Shown here: positions 20,167 to 29,557 of the stretch, in pieces
Position numbering within the stretch: position 1 is the first letter of the stretch
Layout of the letters: each line of letters opens with the position of its first letter
Assembly: GCA_018136815.1 (NCBI GenBank)
Contig: CM030935.1
Coordinates: 6,015,071-6,079,070 of the forward strand
Direction of reading: 5' to 3'
Length of the DNA: 64,000 nt
DNA from: Isochrysis galbana
Lineage: Eukaryota; Haptophyta; Isochrysidales; Isochrysidaceae
Program-made: the position numbers and the translations under genes
Notes under the pieces: generated by a model
The model's database searches: none
Told to the model about the DNA's origin: nothing
Seen by the model: the letters and a program-made list of their open reading frames with translations, nothing else

Positions 20167-22694
20167 ATGGAGCTCCCCACCGAGCCCCGCGCAGCCGCGC
20201 TGCTTGCGTTGCGGTGTGTCGGCCAGTTCTTTGGCTACCACGTGCTCGGCACCTTCCTCTTCGACCTTGTCCACACGCTAGCTCATGTGCTCCCACGCAA
20301 GAGTCCGCTCAGCAGGTAGAACTCTCTCTCTCTCCCCCTCCCTCCCTCCCTCCTCTCTCTTCTCTCTCTGCTCTGCTCTGCTCTCTCACTCCTTTCCTCC
20401 CCCTCCCTCCCTTCCCCTCCCTCCCCTCCCCTCCCCCTCGCACCTCCCAGCTTTCTCTGTCTCCTGTTCTTCCCTCCCTCCCTCCCTCCCGCTCTCCACC
20501 TTCCTTCTCCACCTTATCCTACCTCGTCCCTCCCTCCCTCCCTCCTTCCTTCCCCCTTTCTCTTTTCTCTATCTTCTTTCTCCTCTCCCAGCCTTCCCTG
20601 ACACCGTGCCATATCCTCACACCTCGCCATCCTCTGCGGAATGAGCTCTCCCTGGGGCTACTCACTTGTGCGAAACCACTCAGCTGGTGGAAAGTGTACC
20701 TTACCGCTCTGCCCCCCGCCCCTTCTCCCCGTCTCCTCCCCCTTATCTCCTTCTTCCCTCTCCCCCTCCTCTTTCCTTTGCCCTCCTTGAGCCCTTTCCC
20801 TCTTCCCTCCTCCCCATTCTCTCCTCTTCATCGTCTCCGTCTGCCGTCTCCCCATCTCCTGTCTACCATGCCCCCTCCTTCCATTCCCTTTACCAGTCTC
20901 CCTCCCCCCCCCCATACTGCCCCCTCCTTGCTCTCCTTCTCCAAGCCGTCCGCAGCGAACCCCTTTGCCTCGCTCTGCCTCTCGCCAGTTCATCCTCCAC
21001 CCCATATCCTCCGAGGGACTGCTCTACAGAATACAAACGTCTCTCGCCCCTCTTCCCCTTTACCACACTTCCCTCATGCACTTCTCAACGCCCATCATGA
21101 TACTCCATCCGGCAAGCTCCAGTTCGAGTTTCGGAAGGGGGCTTCCGTTCAGCTCGGCCCTTGCCCATCGGAAGTTTGTTGGAACTTTGATCCCTTATCA
21201 CTGACACATGCGTCCATCTCAAACGTCCCTATTTTTCCCCTCGGCTTCCTCCCTTGCCTCACCCACTCCACAAGCCTCAGCGCGGCCCCTACCCTTATCG
21301 ATTCCGCTCGCTTCACGCCCACTCGCTTGCGGATGCTAGCACGTCAACAACGCTTCCCCCTCTTCTCCACTGCGCACCCAGCAACTCTTCTTTCCAAACC
21401 GCCAGTTCCTGGCAGGCTCTCCCGCGGACTTCCGCTCCAGCTCAAGCTGCAGACGGGCCTTTAGTACCATCGTTGAGCGGCTCACACTCGCCCTGCACGC
21501 TGATACGCAGGTGGCACCACTTCCACCACAAATTCCAGGGGGCGAACCTCAAGATCTTGTCCCAATTCGAGGCCGAGAATCTCAAGTACCACCTTGTGCC
21601 GGAGTGGCTCACCTCGCTCATCCCCGCCGCAGCAGCAGTGGCCTACACCCCGCCATACTCGTGGGCGCAGGCGACGGCGGCCACCTTCCTGGTCGTGCGG
21701 TCCATCATCTTTGTGGTGGCGGGTATCATCATGCGGGGGAGGGACTCCAACCACGTCGAGCTCGAGCGGGTGGAGGTATGCAAGAATTGGCTCTTCGTGG
21801 GCACCCACTACCACGCTCTCCATCATGTTTTCCCCGGCCAGTATATGTCCTCCGTCGTCAAGCTGCTTGACTACATAATGGGTACCGCTGCGCCGCTCCA
21901 CGCCGGCCGCCGCTTCATCGTCACGGGCGCGGGCGGGGCGCTGGGCAGCGCGTTTGTTAAGAAGTTGACCGAGGAAGGCGCCACCGTTGACACGCTCAAG
22001 TATGGCCGCGACTACGCGCGGGATGGCGAAGACCTCGAGCGCTTCGCGTTTCACGACAAGTACCCCAAGCTCGACATGCTTCTCGGCGACTGCGATGTGC
22101 TCGTCTTATGCCATGGCGTCAAGAGCGATAACATGGAAGAGTGCGTGCGCGGCAACTGCACCTCGCAGCTCGCGCTCATCGAGCGCTACCTTCGCTGCCA
22201 CGAGGCCGCGCGCAAGCCGAACAACGTCATGTATCCCGAGGTGCGCTCAGCTCGGTCGAGCGCTCTCACGCACCACGCCACTCCCAACCCTACCTACCTA
22301 TGCAGCCGCCCCCGCCCGTTCGCCGCCTATTATCGCCCTTCTTTCTGCGCCCATGCAGGTTTGGTGCGTCGGCTCCGAGGCCGAGTTCCATCCGCTCATC
22401 CCGTCCGAGATTGTCTGCTATGGCAAGTCAAAGCGGCAGATGATGCGGCACGCGGCCGCATACATGCAGCGGCGTGACGTCATGTACCGGCACATTGTGC
22501 CCGCAGCGTTCCAATCCAAGATGGGGCCTGGCCTCGTCTCGGCGGACTGGATGGTGCGCGTCTCCCTCTGGTTCATTTCGCGCGGCGCGCAGTTTGTGCC
22601 TGCCTCCTACACCCCCTTCGCCTACCTGCACTGGTTCAAGATGATGTTTGTGCAGCATGCATGCGCGGCCGATACGCTCGCCAAGACTAAGTGA
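20167..22694 (+). CDS. Bifunctional fatty-acid-hydroxylase/sterol-desaturase-like and short-chain dehydrogenase fusion
   Basis: Exons are 20167-20315, 21511-22240 and 22359-22694; introns of 1195 bp (CT-rich) and 118 bp have matching phases; 404 aa. The membrane hydroxylase half shows three di-iron histidine boxes: HTLAH (36-40), HHFHH (52-56, rebuilt by splicing) and HYHALHH (149-155), with hydrophobic spans between. The C-terminal half is a Rossmann dehydrogenase with TGAGGALG near residue 188, YGKSK (314-318, the YxxxK pair) and a VWCVGSEAEF...KMGPGLVSADW block. This order matches the cyanobacterial 'bifunctional sterol desaturase/short chain dehydrogenase' family and recalls the plant CER1/CER3 layout. 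It probably acts on lipids in the ER or plastid envelope; the substrate is unknown. The N-terminus is short for the family, so an exon upstream of 20167 may be missing. Confidence 0.87.
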
Positions 22695-24162
22695 AGCTGC
22701 GTCACGCCGTGATTCCCGCGCTCGTGCGCGCTCTCATGACGAAGGCGCGTGCGCGGCGTCGCGCCTTCCCGCCGAGTGTGGGATGGAGACTCCCCCGCAC
22801 TGAGTGGGGCGTCGGCACAGAACACGTGTGCCGACCATATGGAGCGCAAGGGCTGGCCTCTTACTACGCCTCCTGACTCAAGGGAGGGCCTTGTCGAGGA
22901 GTTGATCCAGGCCGGGGTTGAATGTGCCCTGTACCCAGTGGGTGGTGCGCGCTGACGCGGGGCGGTCGAAAGCCCCGTGTGCCGTGGCCACGGAGGGCGG
23001 GGGCTGTCCCCGTGTTGCGCAAAACCCGTTGCGGCCCAGCCCGACTTGATGGGGCCCTACATCGAGTTGCCAATCCATCTGCTAGAGATGGAAGGGAGGT
23101 TCAGTCGGTAGGCACGACCAACCATCTAGCGGCGCACATGCTCATGTGACACACTTGTCAGTAGGCAAGCGGCGCAGAGGGACTCGAAGGCCGGCGCGAG
23201 TGAGCGCGTCTAGAGAGAGCGCTCTAGCTGACCGCTGTTGAGCCATCACGACGCTCATCTCGCGCTGGTATAGTCGCCGGAGGGATTCTCTGTGGTAGGC
23301 CTCTACGCCGCAGCGTGTGTCTCGTGCATTATCGCCGTCATATGATTTAGGTGTGACTAGAGGTAGTAGCTTGGAGTGGCTGTGTGAACTGGGAACGGAT
23401 GGTCATAAGGTACAACCTGAGGTCCCGTATTTTCACCAACGCCCCCTCCTCATTTGCAGTTACGTATATAGATGTAGCGTATAAAAGTACAAAAAAATCT
23501 GAAGATTCTAGGCTAACACCTACTACTTTCTATGTATACTCTACCTCCCCAACGACATCGCCCTTGCTTCCCTTCCTTTACTCCCTTTGCCTTCCCCCCT
23601 TCGTTCCTTTTTCACCGGTTTCCGAGGTGCGGCGGTCTCGAGTTGCACCTTCTTGTATCATGCATCGTATCATGCTCGTGATAGATCGTATAGTACCGTA
23701 AAGTGCCAGATCCCTTGTAAGCAGTAGCCGACAAAAATCTCGAGCGAATTCAACCCACGTGCGAACACATCGCAACCGCAACTCGTTAAAGTGTACAGTG
23801 CAGATGAGTGACTAATCCTGACGCTCTCATAATTGCCGCCTCAACCTCTCCACGCTCTCTCGCTTTCCGCAGACAGCGCTTGGTCACCGCATCCACCGTC
23901 AACGCTCGGTAAGCACCTGTATCATAATTGTATCACATTACAAATGTCTTCATCACGAGAAGTGCGTGGCGTGTCATCACCGTGCTGCAGCCTGAGGCAG
24001 AGCCATGGATGATGCAAGGGGAGAGGACAAGGGTTCAAATCCGGGTAGATATAAGTCGTGTGCCAGCCATCGCAGATGATCGAGTGCGAGCCACACTACC
24101 GCCTCATGAGCACATTGCGTCTGCTCAGTAATTTGTCCGCGCGCGCGCCCGGGTGGTGGGGC
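22695..24162. other. Intergenic, nothing recognised
   Basis: About 1.5 kb without convincing coding signal. A GGGTTCAAATCC word at about 24030 looks like a B box but no tRNA folds around it. Confidence 0.5.
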
Positions 24163-24363
24163 TCAGGAGGGTGCGCCCGATGTCGGCCGCGGCCGACTTG
24201 AGTGCCCTCCAGCCGACATGTCGTCTGGCAGCCAGGAGGTGGGCAGGATCTGCGTGCGCTCCTCGAGCCAGAGGCCAATGGAACCGCCCAGCATGAAGAC
24301 CACGCCGAAGAGCACGCGCTGACGACGCGGCAGTGCCTGGTACCGCTCCCAGATGGTCGACAT
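24163..24363 (-). CDS. Small single-pass membrane protein, unknown
   Basis: A 66-aa frame starts at the ATG at 24363: MSTIWERYQALPRRQRVLFG, then a hydrophobic span (VVFMLGGSIGLWL) and a polar tail. A basic N-terminal side, one helix and an acidic C-terminal flank fit a small organelle or ER membrane protein. The family is not recognised. The frame is open upstream to 24453, but the internal ATG gives the sensible N-terminus. Confidence 0.5.
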   Translation of the reverse strand: MSTIWERYQALPRRQRVLFGVVFMLGGSIGLWLEERTQILPTSWLPDDMSAGGHSSRPRPTSGAPS

Positions 24364-24433
24364 CGCCGAGCCGCCGCAGCCGGCGCGGCGCGGCGCTCTG
24401 CAACTTCGCTTGCGCTGCCTCACGCCGTATGTA

Positions 24434-24650
24434 CTAAAAAAAGTTCTCCCCATTTTTGTTTTTTAGCCCTCTGCTCGAAGAGGTTCTATGCAATCTCGAC
24501 TCAATCTCTCCAATTCTCCTATTCCGTCCCTGGTTGAAGTAATTACCCTTTATGATTTCATACGCCGCCTGATGAAATCGAACAACATCCTCTAGCGTGA
24601 TTTTGTCCACAATCAGCTCTTTGACGGATAGTAGTAGGAGCTTGCGGAAG
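24434..24650 (-). pseudogene. AT-rich coding fragment, unknown
   Basis: The minus frame encodes KELIVDKITLEDVVRFHQ and EIIKGNYFNQGRNRRIGEIE and ends at 24434. It reads like a helical protein but is far more AT-rich than its surroundings, like the coiled-coil frames at 27-28 kb. Its 5' part is fused to repeat R8. It is probably a relic of an AT-rich mobile or viral element. Confidence 0.35.
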
Positions 24651-24654
24651 GGTG

Positions 24655-24815
24655 ACGAATTGTGATGGCCCATAGGGCCTGAGGGCAATGAGGAGGGAGG
24701 CATGCCGGCGGCAGGCGCGGCTGAGGAGACGACTTTGGAGACGCTGACGGGCTGAGGCCCGTCAGCAGAGGAAGGCGGGCAGGCGGGCTTGAGCGAGGGC
24801 GAGGACGGCGGCGAG
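24655..24815 (-). repeat. Dispersed repeat R8, copy 2
   Basis: Same orientation as 10883-11045. Here the shared Pro/Ser frame starts with a true ATG. It abuts repeat R3 at about 24816. Confidence 0.8.
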
Positions 24816-25488
24816 AAGGTGTCGTTCCGTCAATTGTGGGACATCAGTCGAATTGAGCGATCAAATGTCCACAGTTGTATATAGAGCAGTATTTTAAAAT
24901 TAAATGAAGACTAGCATAACAACTTTTTTTCTCTGCTTCCCCCCGTGGTGCATGTTCCCCCCGAGGGGGACGCCGTGTCAACGCTTTTCCTCTGCGTTTC
25001 CTCTAAGGCCGACAACTACATAAACACGCAATTTAAGAGATATTTCGCACGGAGCACCTGTGATGACTTGCAATCACATCGTGCACGCCGTGCATGGGCA
25101 CGGCGCGATGTGCATCGGTCCCCCCGCGGAGACGCCGTGCGTGCGCATGTAAACTTTTTCCCTCTGCGTACCCCCTAAGGCCCACAACTACGTAAACTAG
25201 CCGTATAAGAGGTGTTTCTTTACGCAGCACGTGTGATGACTTGCAATCACATTGTGCACGCCGTGCATGGGCACGGCGCGATGTGCATCGGCCCCCCCCC
25301 GCGGGGGCGCCGTGCGTGCGCATAGCAACTTCCAGGAAGGTGCACGCCGTGCGTTCACTCTTTCCGCAGGGGAACTCTGGGCGCGGAGGGCGGTCGGGAA
25401 CCATGGGGACACCCCCTGGGACCGGGGAATTATTACCGTATATGACGAGAACACTAACGTAAACAACTGGTATGTCTTTTGGTCTCTC
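24816..25488 (+). repeat. Dispersed element R3, copy 1, with 173-bp tandem units
   Basis: It opens with AAGGTGTCGTTCCGTCAATT, shared with 47822 onward. Inside are two units 173 bp apart (TGATGACTTGCAATCACA at 25061 and 25234) containing TGCACGCCGTGCA and GGGCACGGCGCGATGTGCAT blocks, separated by C/G runs and GCCGTGCGTGCGCAT. The last part (GGGAACTCTGGGCGC...GGGACCGGGG) also matches copy 2. No gene seen. Confidence 0.85.
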
Positions 25489-25582
25489 AACTAAGTTTAT
25501 ACTTAGTTCAGCATGGGGGGGCGCCTCGCGTCCCCCCTCTCAGGCACCAACTCCCCTCCGGGGGGCCTGTCGGTCACCCAGC
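25489..25582 (+). repeat. R1-like terminal fragment
   Basis: AACTAAGTTTATACTTAGTT is a perfect hairpin (8-bp arms, 4-nt loop), followed by a G7-loop-C6 hairpin, as at the start of R1 at 15891 and 51379. The rest of R1 is missing; the gypsy fragment follows directly. Confidence 0.7.
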
Positions 25583-26206
25583 CTAGCGATAGGCTTCTGT
25601 TTGCGACTCGACCGGGACATCGCACCCTTTCCGCATGAGAGCGGTTAACGGCGCTGCACGGATCGCAAAACGACGTATAAAACGGCGGTAATACGAACAC
25701 AGTCCAAGAAAAGAACGGACGGCTTCGATCGAGTTGATTTGGGTAGGGTCGATTTTCGAGACGGCTTCCACTTTCTTGGGATCCATCCGAAGACCTTCAC
25801 GCGAAACAACGTGGCCGAGATATTCAGCCGAAGTGGCAAAGAAAACGCATTTCGACATCTTGCAAGTGAGGCCCGCCCAGATGAGACGTTCCAAGACAAG
25901 ATCAAGACGGTGTAACATTTGTTGGAATGACGACTCTTCCCTGGCCTGCAGCGAGTCACCTACTCCTGTCGACCAGGCGCCGACATCATCCAAGTATGGC
26001 ATACAAATCTCCCATGCCAGCCCACCGAGAACGGCGTCCATGAGGCGGCACATATACGAGGGACCGGATTGAACACCGAAAGGCAAGTAATTGAACTCGT
26101 ACTTGCCGCGATGAGTAGTGAACGCGGTGATATGTTTATCGGACTCTTTGATCGGTATACCCCAGAAACCAGATGCCAGGTCCAGGGTGCAAAGGAATAG
26201 AGAATC
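25583..26206 (-). pseudogene. Ty3/gypsy reverse transcriptase fragment
   Basis: The minus frame from about 26206 reads LFLCTLDLASGFWGIPIKES, then FTTHRGKYEF, the catalytic YLDDVG box and CVFFATSAEYLGHVVSREGL, and stops at 25583 after the RT thumb/connection region. It is close to residues 705-905 of the element at 61058. The N-terminal RT fingers, RNase H and integrase are missing. The frame upstream of 26206 is unrelated sequence read in the wrong direction. Confidence 0.88.
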
Positions 26207-26279
26207 GCGAGGTATCGAGAGGCAGGCAGTGCTTGGAGGCTGCAACCGGTGGCCGCGGCGACGTAGGACGAATGAAAGA

Positions 26280-26912
26280 AGACTCGGATATCGACGACGT
26301 GGAGACGGGCTCGGAGGACGGGATCGACGAACGACGAACAAACTCGGAGAGGTGGGGTGTCGGATTGCGGCGACGGACGCCGCGGCCGCGACACCACCGG
26401 TGAGAGGCGTGAAGGGCTGGCGCCGAGCCGCCGGATTTGGAAGCGAGCGGACCGAGGAGGAGGCCCTTTCTCCGACCGAGGAGGCCACCACCACCACCAC
26501 CGACGAGGACTCCGGGCCTGTGGGAGGAGAAGAGAAGAACGAGAACTGTGCGTCGGACGCTCCAGGCGTTCTTCTTCCCATCGCGCCGGTTGCGGAGGTC
26601 GAGGAGCCAGCCGAGTCGATGGAGGAGGTCGCGACCGCCCACGCGCTCGCTCTCACCGAGGACAAGGAAGCCGAGGAGGAGGACGAGAAGACGGAGAAGA
26701 CGGAGAAGACGGAGAAGACGGAGAAGGAGAAGACGGCTACGTCCGACGCACCACACCTCCAAGAATTGTTAGAAGGTGTCGATTCGGATTCGGGTTCAGC
26801 TTCCCAAGTAAAGATTGAAAACAAAAGGCCGCTTATCGTTTCGGGTTCAGCTCCCGTAAAGATTGAACCCACAAGGCCCAGCAACATCAAATACAAAAAA
26901 GCTCGGCCATGA
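26280..26912 (+). pseudogene. Retroelement gag-like acidic segment, copy 1
   Basis: The plus frame contains EEALSPTEEATTTTTDED, PVGGEEKNENCASDAPG and PVAEVEEPAESMEEV, then a TEK minisatellite and a tail ending at 26912. The same blocks recur at 48.93-49.13 kb next to gypsy integrase sequence, so this is most likely the disordered gag N-terminal region of the gypsy family. It lies head-to-head with the RT fragment, implying rearrangement. Confidence 0.55.
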
Positions 26913-26978
26913 AGGCATCCGCATTTCAAATGAAGGGAGGAGGTCTCAAAAAAATGTGGCCGTGAATACAACAAACAA

Positions 26979-27190
26979 ATGGCGGGCTTGGTGGAACAAC
27001 TCTCGAAGCAAATCGATAGTCATGAGGTGATTATAAAGGCTAGCGAAGATGGCATGGAGTTATGCGATCGCATTATTAATACATTACAGAATATGAAATT
27101 GACTTCTAATGTGTTTCAAATTAAGATTAAAATCAATTTGGAAGTTGATCCATTAGAACGAAAAAAAGTGCAGTATCGAGGTGGGCCTGG
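26979..27190 (+). CDS. Small coiled-coil protein of an AT-rich element, truncated copy
   Basis: MAGLVEQLSKQIDSHEVIIK continues with SEDGMEL, CDRIINTLQNM and KLTSNVFQ to about ERKKVQYRG, after which the sequence changes abruptly to GC-rich DNA. It is a clear but divergent paralogue of the minus-strand frame at 27929-28228. Even the upstream residues CGREYNKQ are shared, so the true start may lie further upstream. The helical, heptad-like pattern suggests a coiled coil. GC content is far below that of the surroundings. No family recognised. Confidence 0.5.
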
Positions 27191-27319
27191 TGGAACGAGC
27201 ACAGCAGGGACAGGGCGCAGGGGCAGGAGGGGTACCTGTGACGCGGCCGAGACTGGGGCCGCCCCCGCGCCTTCACCCTCCCTCGCCCTCCCACCCCTAG
27301 GACTGGGACTCCCTCGTGG

Positions 27320-27376
27320 TGGCCCCGCATCGCGTATTTGGAAACGAGGGGTACCAAATGAAGGCAAACGACCTGA
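27320..27376 (+). repeat. Block A (divergent copy) of the 27-28 kb element
   Basis: GCATCGCGTATTTGGAAACG then GGGGTACCAAATGAAGGC and AACGACCTGAA match block A at 27689-27750, 28255-28318 and 28731-28793. Confidence 0.7.
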
Positions 27377-27688
27377 ACGCGTGAACCCGCTGCCGGGTGG
27401 GTGGGCGCTCGGGCGAGTTGTGCGACTTTTGGGTGACCCCCGATTGGCGCGGTCAAGGCGTTGGACTTTGTTACGGGAAGCGATGCGTGTGGCTCGTGAG
27501 CTAGGGATGCGGCGACTGTGGTTGTGGACGTTGCTCGAGTCGGGGCCCGTCTCGTTGTATGATCGCGTGGGACGACACGCAATATACACAGGCTCACGCT
27601 GATGCCGGATGTGATTGTCGAAGGCTTCCTGAGGGAGGTGGTGAACGCATTCCCCAATCTCAAGTTCCTCAAGCTTGAGGTGGATTTT

Positions 27689-28318
27689 TTTGTACCGACG
27701 CATTGCGTATTGGGAAACGAGGGGTACCAAATGAAGGCAAACGACCTAGGAGAGAACCGGCGGCAGGAGAGAGAGAGCCCGAGCTAAACGCGCGCGCTTT
27801 TTGCGCGCGCTTTCCACCCCGCGTCAAAAAACAAGCGACCCCCACCCAAAAAAAAAAATGAAGCACCCTCAGAACAGTTCCCGTGTCCCGCGGGTTATCT
27901 CTTCGAACAGTCAAGTCAAACGACCTCTTTACCGAGTCCTTGTGGTGGTATCGGGGGTCATCGCCCAATATTGTATTTCTTGTCTGAGTTGTTTGATTTC
28001 CTCGTTCGCTAAACGGATTTGTTCTCTATACAGCATTTTTTTGTGTTCTAATTTACCAACTTCCGTATTGGTTTCAATACTATTTTGAAATATATTAGAA
28101 GTCAATCTCACATTCTGTAATAGATTAATCGCGCGATCGCATGACTTTATACCCTCTTCGCTAGCTTTTATAACCACCTTATGATTCTCGATTTTTATCG
28201 AGAGATGTGCCACCAAGCCCGCCGCCATTTGTTTGTTGTATTCACGGCCACATTTTTTTGTACCGACGCATTGCGTATTGGGAAACGAGGGGTACCAAAT
28301 GAAGGCAAACGACCTAGG
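27689..28318 (-). mobile_element. AT-rich modular element bounded by two 62-bp direct repeats
   Basis: Block A (about 62 bp, including GTACCGACGCATTGCGTATT and GGGTACCAAATGAAGGCAAA) lies at 27689-27750 and 28255-28318 in the same orientation. Between them are block C (about 95 bp, 27841-27935) and the coiled-coil gene on the minus strand. Block C also has an open minus frame (KRSFDLTVRRDNPRDTG). A copy with A and C but without the gene follows at 28627-28793. This looks like a mobile element with a deletion derivative; its class is not recognised. Confidence 0.5.
27929..28228 (-). CDS. Small coiled-coil protein of an AT-rich element, full-length copy
   Basis: A 99-aa frame from the ATG at 28228: MAAGLVAHLSIKIENHKVVI, then SEEGIKSCDRAINLLQNVRL, TSNIFQ, and a strongly helical end (EHKKMLYREQIRLANEEIKQ) to a stop at 27929. 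Residues CGREYNKQ just upstream are conserved with the plus-strand paralogue, so translation may start earlier (the frame is open to 28324). It is cytoplasmic or nuclear by composition, with no signal or membrane span. Several differences between the two copies are conservative (K/R, V/I, D/E), suggesting past selection on the protein. Function unknown; possibly a structural protein of a mobile or viral element. Confidence 0.5.
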   Translation of the reverse strand: MAAGLVAHLSIKIENHKVVIKASEEGIKSCDRAINLLQNVRLTSNIFQNSIETNTEVGKLEHKKMLYREQIRLANEEIKQLRQEIQYWAMTPDTTTRTR

Positions 28319-28626
28319 TATCAAGGCTAGGGCTGACCATTAACAGGCAAGTTTTTTGGAAACCCATTAGTAGTTTTTCAAGGTCAGCACATTAACAGGT
28401 TGAGTTTTTTTCTGGGTGTTAACAGGTTGTTTTAGGGGTGTTAATACCCTGTTAGTGGCCATTAACAGGTTAAACCCATTACAAGCTGTTACCCCAACGT
28501 TGGAATACATGTTCGGGGGGGATTCCCTTCCCCCCTCCCCTCCCACCCCCCCCCGACGCCGGGAGCTGTCCGCCCCCCCCCCCCCTCCCCTGCGGGACAG
28601 CTCCCACCCAAAAAAAAACAAGCGAC
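28319..28626. other. Spacer with CCTGTTAA/TTAACAGG repeats and C-runs
   Basis: TTAACAGG occurs about six times between 28340 and 28470; long C runs follow at 28540-28590. The CCTGTTAA word also clusters at 42945-43030. No gene. Confidence 0.6.
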
Positions 28627-28793
28627 CCCCACCCAAAAAAAAATGAAGCACCCTCAGAACAGTTCCCGTGTCCCGCGGGTTATCTCTTCGAACAGTCAAG
28701 TCAAACGACCTCTTTACCGACCACATTTTTTTTTGTACCGACGCATTGCGTATTGGGAAACGAAGGGTACCAAATGAAGGCAAACGACCTCGG
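28627..28793 (-). repeat. Deletion derivative of the 27.7-28.3 kb element (blocks C and A joined)
   Basis: 28627-28722 repeats 27841-27935 almost exactly and runs through CACATTTTTTTTT into a third block A (28731-28793). The coiled-coil gene is missing. Confidence 0.75.
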
Positions 28794-28934
28794 CGGGAAG
28801 TTTCGTCCAAAACATTCTCCGGTCCCAGGATACAGGATATTCCGTGGGGCCCTCGTTTCGAGCCCCCGAGTTACCTCAGGAAATTCGCTCTTACTCTTGG
28901 AAGATGCATTGCCGTTTAAAGGCGGCGTGGTCAA

Positions 28935-29155
28935 GATTAACTAAAAGGAGGAAACCTGGACTTGGAATCTAACCAGACATTATAAAGTAAACAGCAAACA
29001 GGCTGGAAGGAACGACGAGAACATGAATTCTAGGTCAATAGGGACGAGCCCTACCAACCTAGATGTGCCTGAGCTTCACCGTGTGGCCGCACAGCGAAGG
29101 ACCTGGAGATATTAGCCTGGAAATCGCATCATCTATCTAGAATGAATGCAACGGC
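28935..29155 (-). mobile_element. Gypsy LTR/leader fragment, inverted relative to 59.88-60.09 kb
   Basis: The reverse complement matches 59880-60090, including ACATCTAGGTTGGTAGGG, GGCCACACGGTGAAGCTCAG and AGGTTTCCTCCTTT. It is probably an LTR or leader remnant of the family that is intact at the right edge. Confidence 0.7.
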
Positions 29156-29557
29156 TCCAAGCTCAATTTCCATTTTAGCACAACCATAACGTTGATGATT
29201 ATTACCACTCACGCTATTGATAGATGTTGGCCGCGTTCGCCTTAGTCCTTGGGCAACTAGGCAGCCTACACACAAAACACGATTCCAGCACGCTGCCATC
29301 TCTAGTCTATGTCGGGTTGATTGTTGAGGGCGCTCATCACGGTTGCAGCTGGCGATTTTGCCTGCCGCCTCGGTATGGATACATGCAATATCAACGCTTG
29401 AGCATGTGGAAGGGAGGGGAGGACAAGAGGAGAAGAAGGGGTCCCGAGTTCTGACGCCATCCCATCGAACGACTGCGGGCCTTTCGCCCGAATTTCAATT
29501 CCAGCCTTACTACTCCACAGCTAAGCTTCTTCTAAAAAGGCAGCGCTACCTAATTGC
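29156..29557. other. 3' flank of the calcium-channel gene
   Basis: No gene is seen; it should hold the 3' UTR of the channel (transcribed leftward). Confidence 0.5.

Noticed and set aside
20052-21464. 470-aa plus-strand frame
   Set aside because: Runs through the CT-rich first intron of the hydroxylase-SDR gene; Ser/Pro/Leu composition is purely repeat-driven.
23990-24062. tRNA gene around GGGTTCAAATCC
   Set aside because: Only a B-box-like word; no A box at the right distance and no cloverleaf.
24945-25330. CRISPR-like spaced repeats
   Set aside because: Units are 146-190 bp, differ in number between copies and are GC palindromes in a eukaryotic genome; this is satellite inside element R3.
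25583-26974. 463-aa single protein on the minus strand
   Set aside because: Only the part from 26206 downward is gypsy RT; the rest is the antisense of the gag-like acidic segment, so the frame is a chance fusion.
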